Below, one piece after another: positions 47,733-58,012 of a stretch of DNA of 64,000 nt. Within the stretch, counting starts at the first letter, position 1, and each line of letters opens with the position of its first letter. Source of the DNA: Curtobacterium sp. PhB115 (GTDB taxonomy: Bacteria > Actinomycetota > Actinomycetes > Actinomycetales > Microbacteriaceae); assembly GCF_003752025.1 (NCBI RefSeq), contig NZ_RJKR01000009.1, positions 62,001-126,000 of the forward strand, written 5' to 3'. Under the pieces are notes generated by a model. It had not been told where the DNA came from. It made no database searches and saw only the letters and a program-made list of their open reading frames with translations. The position numbers and the translations under genes are program-made.

Positions 47733-47853
47733 GCGTTGTCGGGCCACTCCGGTTTGGGACGACAGGCGTCGTGGAACGGCCCCAGAACGGGGGAGTGAGC
47801 GAGTGTCACATACTGGGTAGTCTCGATGGGTCCGTCAACCCGAAAGACACCAC

Positions 47854-48678
47854 GTGCCGCACTCCCGCGCCCTCTCCATCGTCGCCGCGTCGATCGCCGT
47901 CACCCTCGGCGGGACCCTCTTCGCGACGGTTCCCCGTGCTGCCACGGCGGTCGAGGCGCCAGAGGTGAGCGCAACCGCCACCGTGTCGCCGACCGCGCCG
48001 GCCGAGACCCCGGTGCAGCCCACCGCGACCCCGACGTCGGTGCCGACCGCCACGCCGCGGCCGACGGCGACCGCGACGCCGAAGCCGACCGCGACGGCGA
48101 CGCCCACTCCGACTCCGACGCCGACCCCGTCCACGATCTCGTTCACGTACGCCGGTGACTCGCTCACGGCGATGGACGCGTCGTGGATGCGGCAGCTCAA
48201 GGACCCGGCCCTGACGAACGTCGGCGGCACCGCGATCGGCGGGGCGACGTCGACCCGGATCCTCACCCGGTCGTCGTCGCACGATGCCGACGTGCTCGTG
48301 GTCATGGCGGGGACGAACGACCTCCGCTACGGGTACAGCACCAAGTCGATCCTGCGGAACATCGACCAGATCACGAAGAAGGTCGGCGCCGACCACGTGG
48401 TCATCGCGGCGATCGCCCCGTCGAACATCACGAACTACAGCAAGAAGCACATCGACCGCCGGAAGCAGGGCGAGATCCTGAACCGGGACCTGCAGAACCA
48501 TGCCCTCACCCGCGGGTGGATGTTCGTCGACCCGTGGGCAGCCGACCGGCAGCTCAACGGCGGGTGGCCGCGCAGCCGGACCATCGACGGTGTGCACCCC
48601 ACGGTGGCGATGTCGAAGAAGGTCGCGGTCCGGATGCAGCAGGCCATCAAGATCGCGTACGCGGGGGCGGCTTCGTAG
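47854..48678 (+). CDS. Secreted SGNH/GDSL hydrolase
   Basis: The 274-residue protein has a signal peptide (hydrophobic core AASIAVTLGGTLFATV, likely cut after ATA near residue 32) and then a Pro-Thr-Ala linker of PTAT units (about 45-95). The SGNH hydrolase domain follows: catalytic Ser in YAGDSLT, Gly in NVGGTAIGG, Asn in MAGTNDLR, and Asp/His in DGVHPT. It is probably an esterase or deacetylase of wall or plant polysaccharides; the substrate is unknown. The start is GTG 47854. Confidence 0.85.
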   Translation: MPHSRALSIVAASIAVTLGGTLFATVPRAATAVEAPEVSATATVSPTAPAETPVQPTATPTSVPTATPRPTATATPKPTATATPTPTPTPTPSTISFTYAGDSLTAMDASWMRQLKDPALTNVGGTAIGGATSTRILTRSSSHDADVLVVMAGTNDLRYGYSTKSILRNIDQITKKVGADHVVIAAIAPSNITNYSKKHIDRRKQGEILNRDLQNHALTRGWMFVDPWAADRQLNGGWPRSRTIDGVHPTVAMSKKVAVRMQQAIKIAYAGAAS

Positions 48679-48954
48679 TTCCGCGCTGACGGGCGTGCGG
48701 GCGGCGTCGGCGGGCGGGCGGCGTCCGCGGTGTCGCTCGGCGTCCGCACACCCGCGATCACGCGCACGAGAGATCCGACGTTCCACGAGGCGATCGACGC
48801 GTGGAGTGTCGCAATCCTCGTGCTCCAGCGGCGCCGACCCCAGCGGCGCCGACCCGAGCGGCGCCGCGCGGCCCCGTTCTGGGGCTGCCCGCCCGCGTCC
48901 TGGTCGGCCACGATCGGATCGCACCCCGAAGCCCGTCGAACCCGGAAGGCCAGC

Positions 48955-49395
48955 ATGCTGCTCTCACTCGTCTACATGAGCGCTGCGACCGAACCCTTCG
49001 ACGACGCGGCACTGGACGCACTGCTCGAGCACTCCCGCACCCGCAACGCCGCGGCCGGGCTGTCCGGGCTGCTCGTCTGCAAGGACGGCCGGTTCATGCA
49101 GTTGCTCGAGGGGCCGGAGGACGCGGTCCTCGAGACGTACCAGCGCATCGTCGACGACCCCCGGCACACGGACGTGGGGCTGCTGGTCGACGAACGGATC
49201 CACACGCCTCGGTTCGGCGAGTGGACGATGGCGTTCCACCGCGAGGGCGACGGGGACCTGCCCGACGGCTTCGACACCTTCTTGGCCGAGGGGGACCGGA
49301 GCGGCGACACGAGTCGTCCGCGGGAACTCCTCCGCTGGTTCCGCAACCACCCGCTGGCCGCACCGGACGCGGCACTCGGCAAGCACCGCCGCTGA
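48955..49395 (+). CDS. BLUF blue-light sensor protein
   Basis: The 146-residue protein is a stand-alone BLUF domain that binds FAD and senses blue light. The key residues are in place: Tyr7 in LVYMS, Asn31 in TRNAAAGLSGLL, and Gln49 in GRFMQLLEG, as in AppA and PixD. A helical C-terminal extension of about 45 residues has no output domain, so it must act through a partner. A GGAAGG site 5-6 bases before the ATG at 48955 fixes the start. Confidence 0.9.
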   Translation: MLLSLVYMSAATEPFDDAALDALLEHSRTRNAAAGLSGLLVCKDGRFMQLLEGPEDAVLETYQRIVDDPRHTDVGLLVDERIHTPRFGEWTMAFHREGDGDLPDGFDTFLAEGDRSGDTSRPRELLRWFRNHPLAAPDAALGKHRR

Positions 49396-49416
49396 CACGG
49401 GCGACGACCCGCATCA

Positions 49417-49451
49417 GCCGGCCCCCGCTCCCGAAGGAACGACGGGCCGGC
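49417..49451. terminator. Bidirectional terminator
   Basis: GCCGGCCC (49417-49424) pairs with GGGCCGGC (49444-49451) between the convergent BLUF and phosphatase genes. Confidence 0.6.
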
Positions 49452-49459
49452 CGATCAGC

Positions 49460-51202
49460 TCACGGCAGGTAGTACGTCGGGTTCGGCAGCTTCACGCTCC
49501 GGTCCGCCGACCCGCCCAGCAGGTCGCTGTACTGGTCGCCGAAGTTCGCGACGACGTCGTACCGCCCACCGGCACGGGACTCGATGTGCGCCCGGGTCTG
49601 CGACTTGTACTCGACGGTGGTGCACTTGGCCGTGGCGCAGGTGATGTACGACGGCTGCTGCGATGCACCGACCCCGGTCCACTTCGTGTAGTACGTCTCG
49701 TTGCCGTTCTTCGTGGCGCTGAACTGCGGGTAGCCGACGTTCCGCAGGTTCTGGATCGTCGCGGTCTCCTGGTCGCTGTTGCGGCCGGTGAGCCCGATGA
49801 CGGTGCAGCCGGAGCGCTGGGCGATCGACACCAGCGAGGTCATCGACGGGGTGGCCGGGAAGCGTTCGTCCTGCACCCACTCGTCCTGCAGTGCGGGGTC
49901 GAAGACGAAGTGCATGTCCGCGACCTCCATGTCGTAGGTCCACAGGGTGGTGTCGTCGGCGTCGAGGACGATCGCGGGGTTCCGGTGCTGGTGCCGCCCG
50001 ACGGCGCACTGCGCGGCGACGAGGGGTGCCTGGCGGGCCACGATGGAACGCATCTCGCGGATGTAGGGCGAGGTCGTCCGGTTCGCGAGCCCGGTGCCGG
50101 GGTCGCCGTAGTAGGTCGCGATGGTCTTCTTGACGGAGTCGATGTTCGGGATGCCCTCGCCGCTCTGGCTGGCACCGGAGGTACCGTCGGCCGCCATGGT
50201 GAACTGCGTGCGCGGTGTGAGGCGCGGCTCGGAGACGCCGGGCAGGTCGGCGGAGGGCAGGTAGTACGTCGGGTTCGGGAGCTTCAACGAGCGGTCGGCG
50301 TACCCGCCCTGCAGGTCGCTCCACTGGTCGCCGATGTTCAGCGTGATGTCGTAGCCGAGGTCCTGCTCGATGTGCTTGCGGGTCAGGGCCTTGTACTCGA
50401 CGGTCGTGCAGCTCGCGGCGGCGCAGGTGATGTACGACGGCTGCTGCGAGGTGCCGGTACCGGTCCACTTCGTGAAGAAGCGGTCCTGGGTGAAGGCCGT
50501 GTAGCCGACCTTGGTCAGGTTCTGCACGGTGGCGGCCTTCTGGTCGTCGTTCCGGCCGGTGAGCCCGAAGACGGTGAAGCCCATCGCGGCGGCGCGGTTC
50601 ACGAAGCCGACCATCGACGGGGTGGCGGGGAAGCGCTGGTCCTGCACCCATTCGTCCTGGCGGGCGGGGTCGAAGACGAAGTGCATGTCCGCGACCTCCA
50701 TGTCGTAGGTCCACAGGGTGGTGTCGTCGGCGTCGAGCACGATCGCCGGCTTCTCGCCGTGTCGTACGGCGCGGTCGTGGATCCGCTGCAGGCTCGCGCT
50801 CTGCTTCGCGACGATCGAGCGCATCTCGCGGATGTAGGGCGAGTCGGTGCGGTTCGCGAGACCGGTTCCGGGGTCGCCGTAGTAGGTCGCGATGGTCTTC
50901 TTGACGGAGTCGATGTTCGGGATGCCCTCGCCGCCCTGTGTCGCCCCGGAGGACCCGTCGGCCGCCATCGTGAACTGGGTGCGCGGCGTCAGGGTGGAGC
51001 CCGGCGAGTGACCGGGGGAGCCCCACCCGTGCGCGCTCGCCGGTGCCGCCCCGATGAGGGTGGACGTCAGGACGATCGCCGCACTCGTGGCGACGACGGA
51101 GAGAACGGAACGGCGCGCGGAGCGGGCGGAACCGCGCACGGAGAGGACGGATCGGCGCGCGGAGCGGGCGGAACCGCGCACGGCGAGGACGGAACGGCGC
51201 AT
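49460..51202 (-). CDS. Secreted acid phosphatase with two tandem HAD domains
   Basis: The 580-residue protein carries an export signal (helix VVATSAAIVLTSTLIGAA, cut after ASA) and two copies of a HAD IIIB (class B-like) phosphatase domain. Each copy begins TPRTQFTMAADG and contains GEGIPNIDSVKKTIATYYGD. Each also has the catalytic DADDT loop (VLDADDTTLWTYD), GLTGRN, and a final GDQ(W/Y)SDL. Both active sites look complete. The signal peptide n-region is lengthened by a repeated RSVLSVRGSARSAR unit. ATG 51202 is chosen; an in-frame GTG lies at 51217. A phosphate-scavenging role outside the cell is inferred. Confidence 0.85.
   Translation of the reverse strand: MRRSVLAVRGSARSARRSVLSVRGSARSARRSVLSVVATSAAIVLTSTLIGAAPASAHGWGSPGHSPGSTLTPRTQFTMAADGSSGATQGGEGIPNIDSVKKTIATYYGDPGTGLANRTDSPYIREMRSIVAKQSASLQRIHDRAVRHGEKPAIVLDADDTTLWTYDMEVADMHFVFDPARQDEWVQDQRFPATPSMVGFVNRAAAMGFTVFGLTGRNDDQKAATVQNLTKVGYTAFTQDRFFTKWTGTGTSQQPSYITCAAASCTTVEYKALTRKHIEQDLGYDITLNIGDQWSDLQGGYADRSLKLPNPTYYLPSADLPGVSEPRLTPRTQFTMAADGTSGASQSGEGIPNIDSVKKTIATYYGDPGTGLANRTTSPYIREMRSIVARQAPLVAAQCAVGRHQHRNPAIVLDADDTTLWTYDMEVADMHFVFDPALQDEWVQDERFPATPSMTSLVSIAQRSGCTVIGLTGRNSDQETATIQNLRNVGYPQFSATKNGNETYYTKWTGVGASQQPSYITCATAKCTTVEYKSQTRAHIESRAGGRYDVVANFGDQYSDLLGGSADRSVKLPNPTYYLP
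51100..51200 (-). repeat. 42-base tandem repeat in the signal-peptide n-region
   Basis: Two full copies and a partial third of a 42-base unit encode the RSVLSVRGSARSAR repeats before the hydrophobic core. The copies are almost identical at DNA level, so the expansion is recent. Confidence 0.8.
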
Positions 51203-51330
51203 GGAGGACCTGCACACCTTCGACTCGGGGAGGAGTGGCCCTCGGATGGGGGGCCGTTCAGCACGTTAGCTGGCAATCGGCCGTGGAGTCCATACCAATG
51301 TCCTGCAGGCGTTGGCCGTCGATCCGCTGG

Positions 51331-51336
51331 TAGACA
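51331..51336 (+). promoter_or_regulatory. -10 box of the Gfo/Idh gene, leaderless
   Basis: TAGACA ends 6 bases before the ATG at 51343; there is no ribosome site. Confidence 0.4.
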
Positions 51337-51342
51337 GGACGC

Positions 51343-52338
<996 letters not shown>

Positions 52339-52397
52339 CGCGGCCTGCGTCGTCGACGGGATGCGGATCCGGCCTGGAGGCTCCTGCCGCAGTTCCG

Positions 52398-52403
52398 TAG
52401 GAT
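52398..52403 (+). promoter_or_regulatory. -10 box of the carboxypeptidase gene, leaderless
   Basis: TAGGAT ends 8 bases before the ATG at 52412, with no ribosome site. Confidence 0.45.
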
Positions 52404-52411
52404 CGCCCCTG

Positions 52412-53920
52412 ATGTCCGAGCAGCAGCCCACCCCGCCTTCCGTCCCGGAGCGGCTCCGCGCCGCCGTCGCCCGTGCGCGCGCCTCTGCGGTGCGCCGTCC
52501 GCTCCCGTGGATCGCCGGCGGCCTCGCGGCCCTCCTGGTGCTCGGGTCGGGTGGGGCCGTCGCGGTGGCCGCCGCGACGATGCCGGACACCAGGACCGCT
52601 GCGGCACCCGGCACGACCACCCCGTCGCCGACGTCGGAGCGGACGACCGCGACGAAGCGCCCGACGAGCACGCCGAAGCCGACGCCGACGGCGGACGCAC
52701 GTGCGGTCCCGAAGGACCCCGCTGGCCCCTCGGCCCTCCGGACCTGCTCGATCGCCACGGCGGCGTCGGCCAGCGGCCTCGGCGCGTTCGAGGGGTACGT
52801 GATGGACGCGAAGACCGGCGAGGTCCTGTTCTCGAAGGACGGCGACGAGGCGGCGCAGACGGGCAGCGTCATGAAGACCCTGACGACGGCGACCGCCCTG
52901 GCCGTGCTCGGCGGCGACCACACCATCCCGACGACCGTGACGAAGGAGTCCGGTGGCACGATCGCCCTGGTCGGGCACGGCGACGCGACGCTCTCGGCCG
53001 GCGGTGGCACCGTCTACCCGGGTGCCCCGACGCTCGCCCAGCTCGCGCAGCAGGTGAAGGCGAAGGTCGGCAGCACGCCGATCACGACGATCGTCACGGA
53101 CGACACCTACTGGAGCGACGCGGACGCCTGGGACCCCACGTGGCCGGTGTCGGAGCGCACGATCGGCTACCAGCCCAACATCACCGCCCTGATGGTCGAC
53201 GGGGACCGCGCGAACCCCGCCGCGGCGACGTCGCCACGGTCGGAGGACCCGGTGGGTCGCGCCGGTGCGGCGTTCCGGACGGCGCTCGTGAACGCCGGCG
53301 TCGCGGGAGCCGGCTCGGCGCAGATCGTGAAGCGGGCGACGACGAGCACCGACACGATCGCCACCGTCTCCTCGCAGCCGGTGTCGACGCTGATCGGGCA
53401 GATGATCCCCAACTCGGACAACACCCTGGCGGAGATGCTCGCCCGGATCTCGTCGAAGGAGTCCGGGTCGAACGGCTCCGCTGCGTCGCTGACCGCGGTG
53501 TACCGGTCGGCCCTCAGCTCGTACGGCGTCGACCCGTCCGGCATCACCATCAAGGACGGCTCCGGCGAGAGTGCCGCCAACGCGGTGTCGCCGAACTTCG
53601 TCGCGCACCTGATGGTCCAGGTCGCCGCCGGAGCGAAGGGGCTCGGGACGCTGGCGAACGCCCTGCCGGTCTCCGGCCAGTCCGGCACGCTCGCCAGCCG
53701 GTTCACCGGGGCGAACGCGGTCGCGCGCGGCAAGGTGCACGCGAAGACCGGCTGGATCGACAGCGCGAACACCCTCGGCGGCTACATCGACGCGGCCGAC
53801 GGCTCGCGCCTGACCTTCGCGTTCTACGCGATCGGGTCGTCCCGAGCGGCTGCGCTGCCGGCGCTCGACGCGGTCACCGCGGCGACGTACTCGTGCGGGA
53901 AGAAGCTCACCGACTCCTGA
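52412..53920 (+). CDS. dacB: D-alanyl-D-alanine carboxypeptidase/endopeptidase (PBP4, S13)
   Basis: The 502-residue protein trims peptidoglycan stem peptides outside the membrane. A basic tail and a membrane or signal helix (WIAGGLAALLVLGSGGAVAVAAAT) come first, then a Thr/Pro-rich linker. The serine-penicillin motifs follow: SVMK (catalytic Ser), SDN in NSDNTLAEML, and KTGWIDSANTLGG. The long segment between SxxK and SxN matches peptidase family S13. The gene stands alone before the nicotinamidase. Confidence 0.93.
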   Translation: MSEQQPTPPSVPERLRAAVARARASAVRRPLPWIAGGLAALLVLGSGGAVAVAAATMPDTRTAAAPGTTTPSPTSERTTATKRPTSTPKPTPTADARAVPKDPAGPSALRTCSIATAASASGLGAFEGYVMDAKTGEVLFSKDGDEAAQTGSVMKTLTTATALAVLGGDHTIPTTVTKESGGTIALVGHGDATLSAGGGTVYPGAPTLAQLAQQVKAKVGSTPITTIVTDDTYWSDADAWDPTWPVSERTIGYQPNITALMVDGDRANPAAATSPRSEDPVGRAGAAFRTALVNAGVAGAGSAQIVKRATTSTDTIATVSSQPVSTLIGQMIPNSDNTLAEMLARISSKESGSNGSAASLTAVYRSALSSYGVDPSGITIKDGSGESAANAVSPNFVAHLMVQVAAGAKGLGTLANALPVSGQSGTLASRFTGANAVARGKVHAKTGWIDSANTLGGYIDAADGSRLTFAFYAIGSSRAAALPALDAVTAATYSCGKKLTDS

Positions 53921-53943
53921 GCCGCCGGGTGTTGGATGGCCCC

Positions 53944-54564
53944 ATGGCAAGGGCACTACTCGTCGTCGACGTCCAGAACGACTTCACCGAGGGCGGTGCG
54001 CTCGCGGTCACCGGCGGAGCGGCCCTCGCCGAGCGGATCACCGCGTTCCTCGGTCGGCACGCCGAGGAGTACGACCTCATCGTCGGCTCCCGCGACTGGC
54101 ACCACGGCGACGACGACAACGGCGGGCACTTCGCCGGCACCGCGGCACCCGACTTCGAGACGACGTGGCCGGTGCACTGCGTCGCCGGCACACCGGGCGC
54201 CGAGTACCACCCGGAGCTCGACACCGACCCGATCGACCTCGACGTCTTCAAGGGGCAGGGCACCCCGGACTACTCGGCGTTCCAGGCCCGGACCGAGGAC
54301 GGCGTCCTGCTGCCCGAGGTCCTCGCGGAACACCGCGTGCGCACCGTCGACATCGTCGGCATCGCGACCGACCACTGCGTCCGCGCAACGGCGCTCGACG
54401 CCCGGGCAGCGGGCTACGACGTCGCCGTCTACGAGGACCTGGTCGCCGGTGTCGACGCCGAACGCAGCGCCCGGGCACTGGACGAGATCCGGGCCGCGCA
54501 GGGACACATCGACCGCAGCGACATGGACGAGGGGCTCGCGAACCCCGGAGGAGCACGACTGTGA
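53944..54564 (+). CDS. pncA: Nicotinamidase
   Basis: PncA hydrolyses nicotinamide to nicotinate in the NAD salvage route. The 206-residue isochorismatase-fold protein shows the catalytic Asp in LLVVDVQNDFTEGGAL and metal ligands in SRDWHHGD. It also has the conserved Lys in VFKGQGTPDYSAF and the nucleophile Cys in GIATDHCVRATALDA. The gabD-like gene starts inside its last codons (4-base overlap). Confidence 0.92.
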   Translation: MARALLVVDVQNDFTEGGALAVTGGAALAERITAFLGRHAEEYDLIVGSRDWHHGDDDNGGHFAGTAAPDFETTWPVHCVAGTPGAEYHPELDTDPIDLDVFKGQGTPDYSAFQARTEDGVLLPEVLAEHRVRTVDIVGIATDHCVRATALDARAAGYDVAVYEDLVAGVDAERSARALDEIRAAQGHIDRSDMDEGLANPGGARL

Positions 54565-56093
54565 CCAGCACCACCGACCAGACCACCGACCAGGCCACCG
54601 ACCACACCACGGAACGCACCACCGTCGGGGACGACCACGTCACGGTGGAGAACGTCCCGACCGGCCTGTTCATCGGCGGGACCTGGCGTGCATCGACGAG
54701 TGGCCGGACCTTCGCCGTCCGCGACCCGTCCACCGGGGACGTCCTCGCCGAGGTCGCCGACGCCACGCCCGAGGACGGCATCGCCGCACTCGACGCCGCG
54801 GTCGCCGCGCAGGAGTCCTGGGCCGCCACCGCACCCCGGCAGCGCTCGGACGTCCTGCGCCGCGCGTTCGAACTGGTCCGCGAGCACGAGGACGACCTGG
54901 CCGCGCTCATGTCGCTCGAGATGGGCAAGCCCCTGGCCGAGGCGCGGGGCGAGGTCACGTACGGCGGCGAGTTCCTGCGGTGGTTCTCGGAGGAGGCCGT
55001 CCGGATCGGCGGCGACTACCGCACGAACCCCGAGGGCACCGGCCGTGCGATCGTCCTGAAGCGCCCCGTCGGCCCGGTCTACGCGATCACGCCGTGGAAC
55101 TTCCCGCTCGCGATGGCGACCCGGAAGATCGGCCCGGCCCTCGCCGCGGGCTGCACGGTCGTCGTGAAGCCCGCCGAGCTGACCCCGCTCACCACCCTGT
55201 TCCTCGTCGAGCTGTTCCGCCGTGCCGGTCTGCCGGACGGCGTGCTGAACGTCGTGCCGTCACTCGACGCGAAGGGCCTGTCCGAGCCGATCATCGCCGA
55301 CCGTCGGCTCCGGAAGCTCACCTTCACGGGCTCGACGCCGGTCGGCTCAGCGCTCCTCAAGCAGGCCGCGGACAACGTGCTGAAGACGAGCATGGAGCTC
55401 GGGGGCAACGCACCCCTGCTGGTCTTCGACGATGCCGACCTCGACGCTGCGGTGGACGCTGCGATGCTCGCCAAGTTCCGGAACACGGGCGAGGCCTGCA
55501 CCGCGGCGAACCGGTTCTTCGTGCAGGAGGGCATCGCCGACGCGTTCGTCGCGGCGCTCACCGCGAAGGTCGACGCGCTCCGCATCGGTCGTGGCACCGA
55601 GGACGGCACGACGATGGGGCCGCTCATCGACGACCGGGCGGTGGACAAGGCCGCGGGGCTCGTCGACGACGCGCTCACCAGGGGCGCCCGGCTCGTCACC
55701 GGTGGGCACCGGGTCGACCGTCCGGGCACGTACTACGCGCCGACGGTGCTCGACGGTGTGCAGCCCGGGTCGGACATCCTCACGACCGAGATCTTCGGGC
55801 CGGTGGTGTCGATCACCCGGTTCGCGACCGAGGAAGAGGGCATCCGGCTGGCGAACGACACCGAGTTCGGGCTCATCGCCTACGCCTTCACGACGGACTT
55901 CCCGCGCGGACAGCGGCTGGCCGAACGCCTGGAGACGGGCATGCTCGGGCTGAACACGGGAGTCGTGTCGAACGCGGCGTTCCCGTTCGGCGGCGTGAAG
56001 TCCTCCGGCCTCGGCCGGGAGGGGTCGCACGAGGGCATCGAGGAGTACCTCGAGACCGTCTACGTGCTGACGCCGGACCCGTTCGCCGCCTGA
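54561..56093 (+). CDS. gabD: NAD(P)-dependent succinate-semialdehyde dehydrogenase family
   Basis: The 510-residue aldehyde dehydrogenase has AITPWNFPLAMATRKIGPAL, FTGSTPVGSALLKQ, the catalytic Glu in SMELGGNAPLLVFDDAD and the catalytic Cys in NTGEACTAANRFF. NAAFPFGGVKSSGLGREG is near the end. The best guess is succinate semialdehyde oxidation to succinate; other semialdehydes are possible. GTG 54561 is coupled to pncA. The first 30 residues are a Thr/Asp-rich repeat (TTDQ/TTER) not seen in most homologues. Confidence 0.88.
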   Translation: MTSTTDQTTDQATDHTTERTTVGDDHVTVENVPTGLFIGGTWRASTSGRTFAVRDPSTGDVLAEVADATPEDGIAALDAAVAAQESWAATAPRQRSDVLRRAFELVREHEDDLAALMSLEMGKPLAEARGEVTYGGEFLRWFSEEAVRIGGDYRTNPEGTGRAIVLKRPVGPVYAITPWNFPLAMATRKIGPALAAGCTVVVKPAELTPLTTLFLVELFRRAGLPDGVLNVVPSLDAKGLSEPIIADRRLRKLTFTGSTPVGSALLKQAADNVLKTSMELGGNAPLLVFDDADLDAAVDAAMLAKFRNTGEACTAANRFFVQEGIADAFVAALTAKVDALRIGRGTEDGTTMGPLIDDRAVDKAAGLVDDALTRGARLVTGGHRVDRPGTYYAPTVLDGVQPGSDILTTEIFGPVVSITRFATEEEGIRLANDTEFGLIAYAFTTDFPRGQRLAERLETGMLGLNTGVVSNAAFPFGGVKSSGLGREGSHEGIEEYLETVYVLTPDPFAA

Positions 56094-56103
56094 GCCCTCT
56101 CGC

Positions 56104-58005
56104 TCACACGAGCAGCTGGTGCTTCGCCAGGTCGCGGTAGAGCGGCGTCGACTCGACGAGCTCGGAGTGCGTACCGCTGCCGACGACCCGGCCGTGCTCG
56201 AGCACGACGATCACGTCGGAGTCCACCACGGTGGAGAGCCGGTGCGCGATGACGAGCAGGGTGCGGTCCTCGGCCACGGCGTCGATCGCCAGTCGCATCT
56301 TCTGCTCGTTCACGCCGTCGAGCGACGACGTGGACTCGTCGAGCAGCAGGATCGGGGGAGCGGCGAGCAGAGCGCGGGCGATCGCGAGCCGCTGACGCTC
56401 GCCGCCGGACAGCATCACGCCGTCCTCGCCGACCTGTGCGTCGAGGCCGCGGGGGTCACGGTGCAGGACCTCGCCGAGGTTCACGGCCTCGAGCACCCGG
56501 ACGCAGTCGTCCTCGGTCGCGTCCGGTGACCCGAGCAGCAGGTTTGCGCGGATGGTGCCGGCGAGCACCGGTGCGTCCTGTTCGACGTAACCGATCTGGG
56601 CGCGGAGTTCCTGACGGTCCATGCCGCGGATGTCGATGCCGCCGAGCCGGATGACGCCCTCGGTGGGGTCGTAGAACCGTTCGATCAGGGCCAGGGTCGT
56701 CGACTTGCCTGCACCCGACGGGCCGACGAGTGCCACACGCGAGCCACGCGGGACACGGAACGACACGTCGTGGAGCACCGCGTCGTCGGCGCGACGTGCG
56801 TCGTCGCGGTGATCCGGGCCTCCCGGTCGGACCGTGGAGTCGGACGCAACGGAGCTGTCTGGTCCGGACGCGACGGAGCCGTCCGGACCGGACGCGACGG
56901 CGCCGTCCGGACCGGAGGCGTCCGCCGGGGCCGCGTACCGGAACGTGACGTGCTCGAACGCGATGGCGTCGTCGGTGGCGACCGCGGCAGCCGGTCGCGC
57001 GGCGGCGTCGTCCTGCGCCTCGGTCGGCAGGTGCAGGATCTCCTCGATCCGGCCGAGCGCACCGAGCGCCTGGGCGACCGCGACAGCGGCGCCCATCGCC
57101 TGGCCGAGCGGCATGATCATCATGAAGAGCAGCAGGATGAACGTGATGAGCGTGGCGATGGTGATGGTGCCCGCGGCGACCTGGGCCCCACCGACGCCGA
57201 GCACGGCGATGAACGCCACCTGCATGACGATGCTCGCGACCGGCACGACGAACGCCGACATCTTCGCGATGTCGAGGCCGCGCTGGTAGGCCTCCGTTGC
57301 GTGGCCGTCGACCTCGTGCACCTCGCGCTCGGTCGCCCCGGCGGCACGGATGGTGCGGACGGCACCGATGCCGCGCTCGACGGCCGCGGTCAGGTCGCCG
57401 ACCTTCTCCTGCGCGCGCTTCGACGCGATCCGGATGCGCCGGCTCAGCCCGCCGACGACCACGATCGCGACCAGGACGATGACGACCACGATCACGAGCA
57501 GCAGCGGGTCGATGATCGCCATCGCGACGATCGCGCCGATGAACGTGAGGGCGCCGCCGATCGACTCGATCAGGCCCTGGGTCAGGACGGCGCGCAGGAG
57601 CGTGGTGTCGCTGCCGACACGGGACACCAGGTCGCCGGTGCGGCGGGTGTCGAACTCCGAGATCGGCAGGTTGAGGATGCGGGCGATGAGCTTGCGGCGC
57701 GTGGAGAGCACGACGCCCTCGCCCGCACGCTGGAGCAGGAAGTGCTGCACGCCGTTCAGGACGCCGGCGACCAGGACGAGCCCGACGAGCAGCCAGACGA
57801 GCGTGCTGAGCGTGTTGCCCTGCTGCACCGCCGTCACGACCTGGTTGACGAGCAGTGGCTGCGCGAGCGACGCCCCGGCGCCGAGGATGCTCAGCACGAT
57901 GATGACGACCATGGCCGGCTTGTTCTCGAACAGGTAGGACAACAGGCGGCCGAAGGTGGCGCGGGGGCCGTCGGTCTTCTTGGGGCGCGCGAAGGGGAGA
58001 CTCAT
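56104..58005 (-). CDS. ABC exporter (fused permease-ATPase)
   Basis: The 633-residue half-transporter has six membrane helices (about 25-300) and a C-terminal ATPase. Walker A is GPSGAGKST, the Q loop is IGYVEQDAPVLAG, the signature is LSGGERQRLAIARALL and Walker B is ILLLDEST. An insert of three GPDGxVAS repeats lies just before Walker A. ATG 58005 has an AGGA site; the longer frame overlaps the HTH gene. It is expressed with the small HTH regulator 7 bases upstream. Multidrug or lipid export is possible. Confidence 0.9.
   Translation of the reverse strand: MSLPFARPKKTDGPRATFGRLLSYLFENKPAMVVIIVLSILGAGASLAQPLLVNQVVTAVQQGNTLSTLVWLLVGLVLVAGVLNGVQHFLLQRAGEGVVLSTRRKLIARILNLPISEFDTRRTGDLVSRVGSDTTLLRAVLTQGLIESIGGALTFIGAIVAMAIIDPLLLVIVVVIVLVAIVVVGGLSRRIRIASKRAQEKVGDLTAAVERGIGAVRTIRAAGATEREVHEVDGHATEAYQRGLDIAKMSAFVVPVASIVMQVAFIAVLGVGGAQVAAGTITIATLITFILLLFMMIMPLGQAMGAAVAVAQALGALGRIEEILHLPTEAQDDAAARPAAAVATDDAIAFEHVTFRYAAPADASGPDGAVASGPDGSVASGPDSSVASDSTVRPGGPDHRDDARRADDAVLHDVSFRVPRGSRVALVGPSGAGKSTTLALIERFYDPTEGVIRLGGIDIRGMDRQELRAQIGYVEQDAPVLAGTIRANLLLGSPDATEDDCVRVLEAVNLGEVLHRDPRGLDAQVGEDGVMLSGGERQRLAIARALLAAPPILLLDESTSSLDGVNEQKMRLAIDAVAEDRTLLVIAHRLSTVVDSDVIVVLEHGRVVGSGTHSELVESTPLYRDLAKHQLLV
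56835..56930 (-). repeat. 24-base tandem repeat in the ABC exporter
   Basis: Three in-frame units encode GPDGAVAS, GPDGSVAS and GPDSSVAS between the membrane part and the ATPase. Confidence 0.8.
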
Positions 58006-58012
58006 CGTGTTC

